Shown: positions 1 to 7,033, numbered from the stretch's first letter. The stretch is DNA of 26,671 bases from Lachnoclostridium sp. UBA2905 (GCA_002349525.1 DEDL01000013.1:1-26671); one strand, 5' to 3'. Notes: generated by a model from the letters alone, not told the origin. Program-made: numbers and translations.

Positions 1-50
1 GCTGATGGTTGTTACTGTTCTGTCGAATGCTATAGATTAGTAAGAGGAAT

Positions 51-263
51 ATGGGGGTGCTTATCGACATTATCCTGATTGCGGGAAAGTACAAAGGTGA
101 GTTTGAGGAAATTCCAGATTACAGCCTTAAATTTAAGCTATTGTGGAATCTTAGTAAAGCAGAGCAGGCGAAGTTGATCAGACGAAAGCCACAACAGAGC
201 TTACGAAAGCACAGACCGCACAGGTATATGTTGACATGCAGGCTCTTGACGCTTCCGAAGTAA
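51..263 (+). pseudogene. Phage portal protein (DUF1073-type), C-terminal fragment, frameshifted
   Basis: This is the tail of a phage portal protein, the dodecameric ring through which DNA enters the head. The readable part has an IILIAGKYKG stretch followed by LWNLSKAEQAKL, which I recognise from the C-terminal region of DUF1073/Acb1-type portal proteins. After that, at about 175-180, the sense moves into the frame that reads DQTKATTELTKAQTAQ and runs on into the next entry. Restoring a single G near 179 would rejoin the two frames. Upstream of 51 this frame has stops at 3-5 and 33-35, so the N-terminal bulk is missing or rearranged. The last third of this ORF after the shift is out-of-frame nonsense. 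I infer a decayed prophage gene; assignment to the portal family is from memory of the family. Confidence 0.6.
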
Positions 264-790
264 GAAAGCGTTTGGCTGAGAATGGAGAGTTTACAGTAAA
301 CGATATTCTTGATGACGAAGACGATTGGGAGGCTATGGTGGATGATGCTCCAACTAATGCCAATGAGTCAGCCGAGACATCAAATACAGCATTGTCTGCT
401 GAAACTAAATCCCAGGAGGAAACAGAAACCGATTCAGCAATAGACAATGTTATTCCTACCGGATGCGGAGTAATTGTTGTGAAGGATGGAAAGATTCTGA
501 TAGGGACACGAAAAGACAAAGGTTTAGTGTGTGGACCTGGAGGACATATCGAAATGGGTGAAACTCCAGAGGATGCGGCTATCAGAGAAACAAGGGAAGA
601 GTTTGGAATTAATATTGCGAACATCATCCCGATTACACTTATTTCTGGAATGCCTGACCAGTATTGCCCTTCACAAGTATTCCTGTGTACTGAATACTAT
701 GGAGAACCAATATGTTTCAATACTGAAATGGAAAATGCAAGGTTTGAAGATGTTGGAACTGTACTAAATATGAATCTGTTCTTGCCCTGA
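236..790 (+). pseudogene. Nudix hydrolase domain once fused to the phage portal protein
   Basis: The first 25 residues continue the portal C-terminus (ALDASEVRKRLAENGEF, then an acidic linker DDEDDWEAMVDD). After a Thr/Glu/Ser-rich linker comes a Nudix domain starting near residue 73. Its Nudix box is complete: G at the start of GHIEMGE, seven residues, then RETREEFGI, fitting GX5EX7REUXEEXGU with Thr at the first U. Nudix enzymes hydrolyse nucleoside diphosphates linked to another moiety; the substrate here cannot be told. The frame runs into TGA at 788-790 just after LNLF-like residues, while the continuing sense (LSLSLEDFLLQLNE) lies in the +1-shifted frame from about 781. So the domain loses its last helix to a small deletion. 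No separate Shine-Dalgarno precedes 236, consistent with an internal piece of a longer gene. Confidence 0.7.
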
Positions 791-1156
791 GCCTGTCACT
801 TGAGGATTTTTTGTTGCAGCTCAATGAAATTCGGTTGACAGCAGATGAAAGTCCAAGTAATATTTCAATAGAGGCTGATGGAGGCCCGGGTTCTGGAATG
901 TACCCGAAGGGTAGCGGAAAGAAAAATGAAAAGGGCAGTTCTAAGAAAAAGAAACCCAAATCTTTGCCAATGACTGCAAAGGAAAAGGCGAAGGTGACAC
1001 ATGATATAAATAATGTGTATCACGCAAAGTATGAAGGAAAGAGAAGCTGTATTATTAGAACGAGCTCAAATGAGCCGAACAGTCCGTCATGTATATCGTT
1101 TCAGAAATAATGGATTTGATGATTACGATATTTACAGCAAAGAGCCGAATGAATAG
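781..1156 (+). pseudogene. C-terminal part of the portal-Nudix polyprotein, frameshifted
   Basis: From about 781 the reading frame gives the end of the Nudix fold, then a Gly-rich linker (ADGGPGSGMYPKGSGKK) and a Lys-rich stretch, then a short domain beginning MTAKEKAKVTHDINNVYHAKYEG. At about 1085 sense moves again: the original frame ends at TAA near 1110, but the +1 frame reads HVYRFRNNGFDDYDIYSKEPNE and stops at 1154-1156. Linkers of the GGPGSG type are known at the junction of phage head proteins and appended domains. I do not recognise the function of the last domain. The piece is non-functional as it stands. Confidence 0.6.
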
Positions 1157-1168
1157 GAGTTTTTGCTT

Positions 1169-1369
1169 ATGGCTAGTCAGTTAATGAAAGAACTTATGGC
1201 TCTCATAGATGAAGTACCGGATAAATACGATGATTTCGTAGGAGGTATGGAGGTCATTATGAAGAAACAAGATGATGAAGACATTCAGAAGGTTATCGAC
1301 TTCATCAAAGAGGATCCGACCAGACGGAGCGATGATATAATTGAGTATCTGGATGAACTTGGAATATAA
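1169..1369 (+). CDS. Small acidic protein, phage-associated, unknown function
   Basis: This 66-residue protein starts MASQLMKELM and ends DELGI. It is acidic and predicted largely helical (LMALIDEVP, MEVIMKKQDD, VIDFIKEDP, DIIEYLDEL). I chose ATG 1169 because an AGGAG lies nine bases upstream (1155-1159), overlapping the stop of the broken gene before it; a TTG two codons earlier is too close to that site. Two stacked terminators follow directly after the stop. The frame is intact, unlike the phage gene upstream, so it may still be expressed. I do not recognise a named family. Confidence 0.65.
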   Translation: MASQLMKELMALIDEVPDKYDDFVGGMEVIMKKQDDEDIQKVIDFIKEDPTRRSDDIIEYLDELGI

Positions 1370-1406
1370 GATACGAGCCTTGCTAAGCGTGAGGCTCGTA
1401 TCTTTT
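1370..1406 (+). terminator. Rho-independent terminator
   Basis: A perfect 11-bp stem (GATACGAGCCT at 1370-1380 with AGGCTCGTATC at 1392-1402), an 11-base loop and four T residues. It follows immediately on the stop of the 66-residue gene. Confidence 0.85.
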
Positions 1407-1447
1407 GCCCTATAGTGCCGCTAATTGTGGCATTATGGGGCTTTTTT
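1407..1447 (+). terminator. Second, back-to-back terminator
   Basis: A 13-bp stem with two G-U pairs (1407-1419 with 1429-1441), a 9-base loop and six T residues. It begins right where the first terminator's T-run ends, giving a double stop at the end of the phage remnant. Confidence 0.85.
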
Positions 1448-1498
1448 AGTGCCAACAGTCAAATAGACGATTATAAGCTAATTTCCGAATAAGAGGCA

Positions 1499-1585
1499 AT
1501 GAGAGAAGGTGAGAGTTTGGATGAAAGATTGAGAAAAGAACTGTTGCGGTCTGAATTAAAAGAGCGGAATAATGGGAAAAAGTGA
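1499..1585 (+). CDS. Possible 28-residue peptide, unknown
   Basis: A short frame reading MREGESLDERLRKELLRSEL then KERNNGKK. It is highly charged and could form one amphipathic helix. AGAGG stands five bases before the ATG. It overlaps the next small frame by 14 bases. Both lie between the phage terminators and the tcdA promoter and may be leftovers of the same phage. Weakly supported. Confidence 0.25.
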   Translation: MREGESLDERLRKELLRSELKERNNGKK

Positions 1586-1655
1586 ACGAATGAAATCGTT
1601 AAGCCCGGCCCCTTTTTATATCTGTGGAGAAGGCTCCCACTCCTGCAAGTGGTGA
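1572..1655 (+). CDS. Possible 27-residue peptide overlapping the previous one
   Basis: Starts inside the preceding frame and reads MGKSERMKSLSPAPFYICGE, then GSHSCKW. It has two cysteines and a histidine close together. It could be translationally coupled to the preceding frame or be chance. No family recognised. Confidence 0.2.
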   Translation: MGKSERMKSLSPAPFYICGEGSHSCKW

Positions 1656-1716
1656 GGAATAACAAAGCTTTTCAAGTGGAAATGTCAGGGGATTTAACCC
1701 TGCATTTTATGGATTG

Positions 1717-1745
1717 TTGACAGTAGTAATATATTGTGCTAATGT
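1717..1745 (+). promoter_or_regulatory. Sigma-A promoter of tcdA
   Basis: TTGACA at 1717-1722, 17-base spacer, TAATGT at 1740-1745, preceded by TGC which gives an extended -10. It lies about 60 bases before the tcdA start. Confidence 0.7.
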
Positions 1746-1772
1746 CCTATTAATACAATAGGAAAATAGGAC
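1745..1772 (+). promoter_or_regulatory. Palindromic operator-like site over the tcdA transcription start
   Basis: A perfect 7-bp dyad TCCTATT-AATAC-AATAGGA (1745-1763) sits on the predicted start point, and a third half-site AATAGGAC follows at 1765-1772. Position suggests repressor binding; the cognate regulator is not recognisable. Confidence 0.4.
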
Positions 1773-1805
1773 GCAATAATTTAGAAATATATTAGGAGAA
1801 ACAAG

Positions 1806-2573
1806 ATGTTAACACAATTTTCAAGAACACAGCTGTTATTAGGCGAAGATACAATGGAAGGGTTAAAGAATGCAAGGGTTGCTGTATTCGGAGTTGGTGG
1901 TGTAGGTGGTTATGTTTGTGAGGCTCTGGTTCGAAGCGGAGTAGGCACATTTGATTTGATTGATGACGATAAGGTTTGCTTAACCAATATCAATCGTCAG
2001 ATTATTGCAACCAGAAAGACAGTGGGACAGTATAAGGTTGATGTGATGAAGGATCGCATGTTAGAGATAAATCCTGATGTCAAGGTCAATGTTTATAAAT
2101 GCTTCTTTTTGCCGGAAAATGCAGATGATTTTCCATTTTCGGAATACGATTATGTTGTGGATGCAGTAGATACGGTTACTGCAAAAATTGAGCTGGTAAT
2201 GAAGTGCAAAGAGGCAGGTGTGCCAATTATCAGTTCAATGGGAGCCGGCAATAAGATAGAGGCAAGTGCATTTAAGGTTGCGGATATTTATAAAACCAAA
2301 ATGTGTCCTTTAGCAAAAGTTATGCGTCGGGAGTTAAAAAAACGTGGTGTGAAAAAGCTGAAGGTTGTATATTCAGAGGAAAAACCGATTCGACCTTTAG
2401 AGGATATGTCGATTAGCTGTCAAACAAATTGTATTTGTCCACCAGGTGCCAAGCATAAAGGTACGGAAAGAAGAGATATTCCAGGAAGTATTGCATTTGT
2501 TCCGTCAGTAGCAGGATTAATTGCTGCAGGGGAGATTGTAAAGGATTTAACCGGAAAAAGTGGAACTTTTTAA
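1806..2573 (+). CDS. tcdA: tRNA threonylcarbamoyladenosine dehydratase
   Basis: TcdA (CsdL/YgdL) uses ATP to cyclise the threonylcarbamoyl group on A37 of tRNAs that read ANN codons, giving ct6A. The 255-residue protein has the ThiF/MoeB/E1-like fold: a glycine motif GVGGVG at 29-34, an acidic loop DDDKV at 53-57 and the NINRQ motif at 61-65 carrying the conserved arginine. The later CPLAKVMRRELKKRG stretch and the SCQTNCICPPG segment are typical of TcdA rather than of ThiF or MoeB. Length matches the family. The start ATG has TAGGAG about eight bases upstream. It stands alone behind its own promoter. Confidence 0.92.
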   Translation: MLTQFSRTQLLLGEDTMEGLKNARVAVFGVGGVGGYVCEALVRSGVGTFDLIDDDKVCLTNINRQIIATRKTVGQYKVDVMKDRMLEINPDVKVNVYKCFFLPENADDFPFSEYDYVVDAVDTVTAKIELVMKCKEAGVPIISSMGAGNKIEASAFKVADIYKTKMCPLAKVMRRELKKRGVKKLKVVYSEEKPIRPLEDMSISCQTNCICPPGAKHKGTERRDIPGSIAFVPSVAGLIAAGEIVKDLTGKSGTF

Positions 2574-2611
2574 TCGTATCAGCACATTTGATTACAAAAA
2601 ATGGGGTTTAT

Positions 2612-2889
2612 ATGTTAGATATCATCATTGTAGAGGATAATCACGAAATCGGGCAGCTGCTTTCAGATTTCCTACGAAAAGAAATTATATTGTGAGTGTT
2701 GCTAAAGATGGTGAAGCAGCACTATCGATTTTTGAACGGTACGGAGCGAAGCTTATAATCTAATATCTGATGCTGCCAGGCATGGATGGCTTTTCAGTCT
2801 GCTCAAAGATTCGTGAGACGTCAAATGCATATATTCTCATCGTGAGTGCCAAAACTGATAAGGGTGATAAGCTTAAAGGCTTGAAATAA
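2612..2889 (+). pseudogene. OmpR-type response regulator, N-terminal receiver fragment, inactivated
   Basis: The frame opens MLDIIIVEDNHEIGQLLSDF, the classic receiver start with the acidic pair in VEDN. A lost A near 2680 shifts the frame; sense continues from about 2686 as YIVSVAKDGEAAL. At the phospho-acceptor the expected LD-LMLPGMDGF reads stop-Tyr-LMLPGMDGF: TAA TAT stands where a Leu and the Asp codon should be. Sense then continues SKIRETSN...VSAKTDKGDKLKGLK and stops at 2887-2889. The DNA-binding domain is absent. Frameshift, nonsense change, loss of the key Asp and truncation together make this a clear pseudogene. Confidence 0.85.
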
Positions 2890-2941
2890 GTATTTTTGAT
2901 GCGCAGGAAATATGCAATGAGGAATACCGAGTGGAAAAAGT

Positions 2942-3226
2942 GCATGTATTACGGTTTTGCTGCGTGCACTTCCATTTCTTATATTTAAGGGAAATAAGAT
3001 ACTGCCCAAATCAGTACAGACGCTTGGACGAACACTTCCATCTGCGATTATGGCAGTCTTAATTGTGTATTGTCTAAAGGATGCCAGAGAAGATTTCATG
3101 GGAACAGGAGTCTGGCAGCTTCTGGCAGTATTCGTTGTAGCGGTCAGTTATAAGTGGAAACACAATACATTCTTAAGTATATTGTTGGGGACAATAAGTT
3201 ATATGTTTTTTTTGCGGATTTTCTAG
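2942..3226 (+). pseudogene. azlD: AzlD-type branched-chain amino acid exporter subunit, N-terminally truncated
   Basis: The frame reads ACITVLLRALPFLIFKG, then ...LGRTLPSAIMAVLIVYCLKD..., then WKHNTFLSILLGTISYMFF. These are the hallmarks of AzlD: the RALPF motif, a P-rich second helix ending in YCLKD, and a last helix with the LSI.GT..YM pattern. AzlD is the small partner of AzlC in branched-chain amino acid export. About 95 codons remain of the usual 105-110. There is no ATG or ribosome binding site in frame; the frame opens after a stop at 2918-2920 and only TTG 2957 could serve. No azlC lies upstream, where the response-regulator fragment ends. It is probably a deletion product. Confidence 0.65.
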
Positions 3227-3325
3227 TGATTGTTGGCGACAGGATCATTTTTTGAAAATGTGTTTAGATACATATAAAACTTTGTTTTAATAAAAATTTA
3301 AGAATGTCTGGCACTAATCCTAAGG

Positions 3326-3475
3326 TATAATGAATGTACAACTGCAGTGATTCTGAGAAGAATATGTCAGCTTGCGTTGACCAGAATCACGCACCAGGTC
3401 TTACGTGGGTTCGACTTGAATTTACTGAAGATTTTACAGTGCCTGACACCAAATGAGGCACCTGACGAAAAGAAG
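3326..3475 (+). ncRNA. Structured leader or small RNA before the exonuclease gene
   Basis: A TATAAT stands at 3326-3331, without a clear -35. Downstream, GTGATTCTG (3347-3355) pairs perfectly with CAGAATCAC (3382-3390). Inside it GTCAGC (3366-3371) pairs with GTTGAC (3376-3381) around a TTGC loop, leaving a purine-rich ten-base bulge on the 5' side. At 3439-3467 the sequence GTGCCTGAC recurs and GTGCCT can pair with AGGCAC. No known riboswitch class is recognised. Confidence 0.4.
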
Positions 3476-3489
3476 GGGAACTTATAAAG

Positions 3490-4320
3490 ATGATAAAATT
3501 TATTTCATGGAACATTGATTCTATTAATGCTGCGCTGACATCGGAGTCGGCAAGAGCGGTGCTTTCAAGGAAAGTATTAGAAACTATTCAGAATGAGAAT
3601 GCTGATATTATTGCTATTCAGGAAACAAAGCTGCCAGCTACAGGACCATCTAAAAAGCATTTGGAAGAGCTGGACAAGTATTTCCCAGATTATCAGATTG
3701 AGTGGGTGAGTTCATTGCCACCAGCCAGAAAGGGATATGCGGGCACTATGGTTCTTTATAGGAAGGGAATGGAAGCGAGTGTGTCGGTTCCAAGGATAGG
3801 TGCACCAGATACTATGGATGATGAGGGCAGACTGCTTACGGTAGAGTTTAAGAATTTTTATTTTGTAAATGTTTACACGCCAAATGCGGGAGATGGTTTG
3901 AAACGTCTTGCAGAGAGACAAAAATGGGATGTTGCTTATGCAGATTATCTCAGCCAGTTGAATCAGAACAAGCCCCTTGTGGCCTGTGGAGATTTCAATG
4001 TTGCTCATGAGGAAATTGATTTGGCAAATCCTGCCAGTAATCATATGTCTGCTGGATTTACAGATGAAGAAAGAGCTGGTTTTACCAATCTGTTATCCAG
4101 GGGATTCGTTGATACATTTAGGCATCTTCATGGGGATGTAAGGGATGTTTACTCCTGGTGGGCGCAAAGAATCAGAACCAGCAAGATTAATAACTCCGGA
4201 TGGAGAATTGATTATTTTCTTGTCAGTGATTGCATAAAAGATAAGGTTGTCAGATCAGAGATGCTTGATTCTGGTGACAGACAGGATCATGCGCCGCTTG
4301 TATTGGAATTAGATATTTGA
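3490..4320 (+). CDS. xth: Exodeoxyribonuclease III / AP endonuclease
   Basis: A 276-residue member of the exonuclease III (endonuclease/exonuclease/phosphatase) family, which cuts DNA 5' to abasic sites in base-excision repair and removes 3' blocks. The catalytic residues are visible: N8 (SWNID), E45 (IQETKL), Y129 (VYTPN), D168 and N170 (GDFNV), D241 (RIDYFLVS), and the D266-H267 pair (RQDHAPL). Length fits the Firmicute ExoA type. The start ATG has AAGGGGAA eleven bases upstream. It is a single gene between a structured leader and a terminator. D-H-A-P replaces the more common D-H-C-P; the His and Asp needed are kept. Confidence 0.93.
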   Translation: MIKFISWNIDSINAALTSESARAVLSRKVLETIQNENADIIAIQETKLPATGPSKKHLEELDKYFPDYQIEWVSSLPPARKGYAGTMVLYRKGMEASVSVPRIGAPDTMDDEGRLLTVEFKNFYFVNVYTPNAGDGLKRLAERQKWDVAYADYLSQLNQNKPLVACGDFNVAHEEIDLANPASNHMSAGFTDEERAGFTNLLSRGFVDTFRHLHGDVRDVYSWWAQRIRTSKINNSGWRIDYFLVSDCIKDKVVRSEMLDSGDRQDHAPLVLELDI

Positions 4321-4446
4321 TAGCCAGAATTAAAAACACTAATTCCATGTCAGTAAGAGAGGTTAAGGTTACTTGTGATTTGGTGGGAGTATGTCACATG
4401 AGACCCTGTACAGAGCTATCAGAGAAGCTCTATATTGAATTGTTAG

Positions 4447-4472
4447 AAAAGAACCGAAAATTCGGTTCTTTT
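4447..4472 (+). terminator. Terminator after xth
   Basis: An 11-bp perfect stem AAAAGAACCGA / TCGGTTCTTTT with a four-base loop and a pyrimidine-rich T tail. The A-run before it suggests it can work in both directions. It lies 127 bases after the xth stop; the bases between show only a 6-bp AGAGCT/AGCTCT hairpin. Confidence 0.8.
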
Positions 4473-4559
4473 CTTTGTCTTTTGGGAAAAATATGTTAAA
4501 ATGAGATAAAGTTTTGCTAAATAGTATATGTGCAAATTATGTAAGTACAGGGGGATATA

Positions 4560-4969
4560 ATGAGGAGAAATTTGTCGGCTGTTGATCCAGATACAGAAGC
4601 TGGCAGGGCCGGTATTGAAAAGGGTCATTTATTAGTATATACGGGAGTAATTGAAAAAGAAGAAAATGGCGTCAAAAATGTTTATCAGAACCAGTGTATT
4701 GCACTGGGAGACGGATTATCATATGAGAAATCAGCCCAGAATCCTGTTATAACAGGAGATATGCTTCCTGAAAAATTCAGCAGGGAACATTTCAGAGATC
4801 CAAAAATATTTAAAGAAGATGATGGATATTATATGGTAGTAGGAAATAAAACAGAGGAAAATGTTCCACAGGTCCTTTTATTTCATTCTGAAGATGGGTT
4901 GAAATAGAATTTTTCTGTGATGGCAAAGCTGTTGTTAATATAGAAAAACACGATATTGTTGTAGAGTAG
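4560..4969 (+). pseudogene. scrB: Sucrose-6-phosphate hydrolase (GH32) with internal deletion
   Basis: The first frame carries the middle of a GH32 five-bladed propeller: LLVYTGVIEK, NVYQNQCIA, FSREHFRDPKIF (the RDP motif that binds sugar and helps catalysis) and YYMVVGNKTE. It stops in GLK at 4905-4907. In the next frame VEIEFFCDGKAV, then IEKHDIVVE follows directly; this is the last strand pair of the C-terminal beta-sandwich domain. So several hundred residues between are gone. The N-terminus with the WMNDPNG nucleophile motif is also missing. Directly downstream lies scrK, the normal partner in a sucrose operon, which shows what the locus used to be. Confidence 0.85.
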
Positions 4970-4980
4970 GAGGATGTTTC

Positions 4981-5946
4981 ATGAAGAAGTTTGATGTTGT
5001 GGCATTAGGAGAGTTGTTAATTGATTTTACGGAAAATGGTTTGAGTGACCAGGGTAATCCCATACTTGAGGCAAATCCTGGCGGGGCTCCATGCAATGTA
5101 TTGTCCATGCTACAGAATTTAGGCAAAAAAACTGCCTTTATTGGTAAGGTAGGGGATGATGCATTTGGAAAAATGCTGATTCAGGTAGTAAAAGAGCAGG
5201 GAATCAACACAGACAATCTTATAGTTGATAAAGAAGTAGGCACAACTCTTGCCTTTGTTCATACAGCAAAGGATGGAGACAGAAGCTTCTCATTTTATAG
5301 AAATCCCGGGGCAGATATGATGCTTAGATGGAATGAGGTTGAACAAAGCAAGCTTTCTGACACAGAAATATTTCATTTTGGAACATTATCAATGACAGAT
5401 GAATATATTGCTGATGTAACAATGAATGCTGTTAAAAATGCAAAAGAGAGCGGAGCTGTTATTTCATTTGATCCAAATCTGCGTCCACCACTCTGGAAGG
5501 ATATGGAGGATGCAAGGCAGCGCATGTGGTATGGCATAAGCCAGTGCGATATATTAAAAATTTCAGATGATGAGATTGCTTTTCTGTCAGGAACAGAGGA
5601 TATAGACAGTGGTATTGAATGTATCATGCAAAAGAGCCAGCCAAAACTGATCTGCGCAACTATGGGAAAGAATGGCAGCAAGGCATATTACAATGGAGAG
5701 AGCGTGTTTAGTCAGCCATTCCTTAGAAATGATACTATTGAGACAACAGGTGCCGGAGACACATTTATGGCATGTGTTCTAAATGCAGTTCTTGAAAACG
5801 GACTTGAGCAATTAAGCCATGATAAGCTTGCAGATATGCTTAGTTTTGCCAATGCAGCATCTTCCATAATTACAACACGTAAAGGTGCCCTGAAGGTAAT
5901 GCCTGCAAAGGAAGAAATAATGCAGGTAATTAATGCGGCTAAGTAA
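4981..5946 (+). CDS. scrK: Fructokinase (PfkB family)
   Basis: It phosphorylates fructose released from sucrose-6-phosphate, using ATP, in the cytoplasm. The 321-residue protein shows the PfkB layout: GELLIDF near the N-terminus, the GGAPCNV signature from 34, the sugar-lid region FRNPGADM-like at 106-113, and DTIETTGAGDTF at 251-262 with D260 as the base that activates the sugar hydroxyl. Ribokinase-like relatives exist, but FDPNLRPPLW and the adjacent scrB remnant favour fructokinase. The ATG has a strong AGGAGG eight bases upstream that overlaps the end of the scrB remnant. With scrB broken, the enzyme may serve free fructose. Confidence 0.9.
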   Translation: MKKFDVVALGELLIDFTENGLSDQGNPILEANPGGAPCNVLSMLQNLGKKTAFIGKVGDDAFGKMLIQVVKEQGINTDNLIVDKEVGTTLAFVHTAKDGDRSFSFYRNPGADMMLRWNEVEQSKLSDTEIFHFGTLSMTDEYIADVTMNAVKNAKESGAVISFDPNLRPPLWKDMEDARQRMWYGISQCDILKISDDEIAFLSGTEDIDSGIECIMQKSQPKLICATMGKNGSKAYYNGESVFSQPFLRNDTIETTGAGDTFMACVLNAVLENGLEQLSHDKLADMLSFANAASSIITTRKGALKVMPAKEEIMQVINAAK

Positions 5947-6014
5947 CGCAGGTAATTAATGCGGCTAAGTAATGCAGGTAATTGATGCGGCTAAGTAACG
6001 CAGTTAAGTAACGC
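5922..6014 (+). repeat. 26-bp tandem repeat across the scrK stop codon
   Basis: Units start at 5922, 5948, 5974 and (partial) 6000, each close to GCAGGTAATTAATGCGGCTAA plus five bases. The first copy encodes the last residues of ScrK (QVINAAK) and its stop. Because 26 is not a multiple of three, later copies are out of frame. It looks like slippage duplication of the gene end. Confidence 0.85.
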
Positions 6015-6026
6015 TCCGCAAGGGCG

Positions 6027-6049
6027 CACATTGTCTGGCAGACAATGTG
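6027..6049 (+). other. Perfect 10-bp hairpin between scrK and the HPr-like gene
   Basis: CACATTGTCT-GGC-AGACAATGTG. No T-run follows, so it is not a standard terminator. It could protect the 3' end of scrK mRNA or shape translation of the next gene. Confidence 0.5.
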
Positions 6050-6085
6050 AATAAATATAAATTGATCAGGAGTGATAAGATAATA

Positions 6086-6319
6086 ATGCGTGAAATTGAA
6101 ATCTTATTGGAATCTATTGACGATGTGAAGAATTTTGTACAGACAATGGCAATGTTCGATGGCGATTTTGAAATGGTCAGTGGAAAATATGTTGTTGATG
6201 CTAAATCTATATTAGGAGTATTTTGTCTTGATTTATCAAAGCCTGTTACATTACGCATAGACTGTGATGAATCAAAAATGGACGATGTTTTAAAGACAAT
6301 TGAGAAATATAAAAAATAA
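6086..6319 (+). CDS. HPr-like small protein without the active-site histidine
   Basis: A 77-residue protein starting MREIEILLESIDDVKNFV. The alternating strand-helix pattern and the VDAKSILGVFCLDLSKPVTL segment match the second half of HPr, the phosphocarrier of the sugar phosphotransferase system, where the regulatory serine lies at the start of the SIL/SIM helix. The N-terminal HARP active-site loop is absent, so it should not carry phosphate. Such short HPr-like proteins are common in Lachnospiraceae; their role is unknown. I chose ATG 6086 with AGGAG at 6068-6072, although the 13-base spacing is long; GTG 6047 lies in the hairpin and has no ribosome binding site. Confidence 0.75.
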   Translation: MREIEILLESIDDVKNFVQTMAMFDGDFEMVSGKYVVDAKSILGVFCLDLSKPVTLRIDCDESKMDDVLKTIEKYKK

Positions 6320-6349
6320 TGTTATATGAGAAATATATAAAATCCGGAC

Positions 6350-7033
6350 TTGTTTATATTGACTGATGCCATGAAGGAATATTGTGAAAAAATTGCTGCA
6401 CCGGAATACAGGGATATGCTTATCAATCTGTTAGATTATGATGGAACTGGTCTTGGATTACCTATGGCAAAGGAGCTGGCAGAGCTTCTTGGCGGTTATA
6501 TTACATTTGAGAGCAAGGTGAATGTGGGAACTAAATTTGTGATTCATCTACTTTTTGAGATAGACAGAGATACTCAGAAGAGAAAAATGAATGAAATACC
6601 TGAGGACATATCAATTGAAGGTATACGTATTCTTCTTGTAGAAGACAATGAGCTTAATATGGAGATTGCAGACTGTCTTTTAACAGAGAGAGGTGCGCTT
6701 ATAACCAGGGCATGGAATGGTAAAGAGGCCGTTGATATATACAGATCACTTGGAGCAGGTGCATTTGATGTTATAATTATGGATATTATGATGCCGGTTA
6801 TGGATGGTCTTGAGGCAGCCAGAACTATTCGCAGTTCTGGGATGGAAGACAGTAGCAGCATACCGATTATTGCCATGTCTGCCAATGCATTTCAGGATGA
6901 TATTGAGCAGAGCATGAATGCAGGAATGAATGAACATATAACAAAACCTATTGATCTTAAAAGGTTGATTAACACAATTCATTCTCATGTAAAGCAAAAA
7001 AAATTTAATTTAGTAGTTGACAAATCAATTTAA
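6350..7033 (+). pseudogene. Hybrid histidine kinase tail: ATPase G-box plus receiver domain
   Basis: Residues 32-37 are GTGLGL, the G2 box of a histidine-kinase ATPase domain, continuing KELAELLGGYITFESKVNVGTKF. From residue 92 a full receiver domain follows: acidic E98-D99, phospho-acceptor D145 (IIMDIMMPVMDG), S177 and K199 (TKPID). Missing are the sensor, the H-box and the N-box. The first 30 residues do not look like a kinase and seem to come from another gene, joined just before the G2 box. The frame has only a TTG start and no ribosome binding site. I infer a deletion remnant; the receiver alone could in principle still be folded if expressed. Confidence 0.7.

Noticed and set aside
178..627. 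A 149-residue open frame on the minus strand
   Set aside because: Antisense to the Nudix segment, serine-rich and without family features; a shadow of the + strand codon bias.
3391..3420. tRNA or tmRNA T-arm-like GTGGGTTCGACT
   Set aside because: The 3' half of the T-stem and the acceptor strand are missing, and the upstream stem does not fit a cloverleaf.
4317..4499. A 60-residue frame after xth
   Set aside because: It overlaps the xth stop, runs into the terminator hairpin and has no family resemblance.
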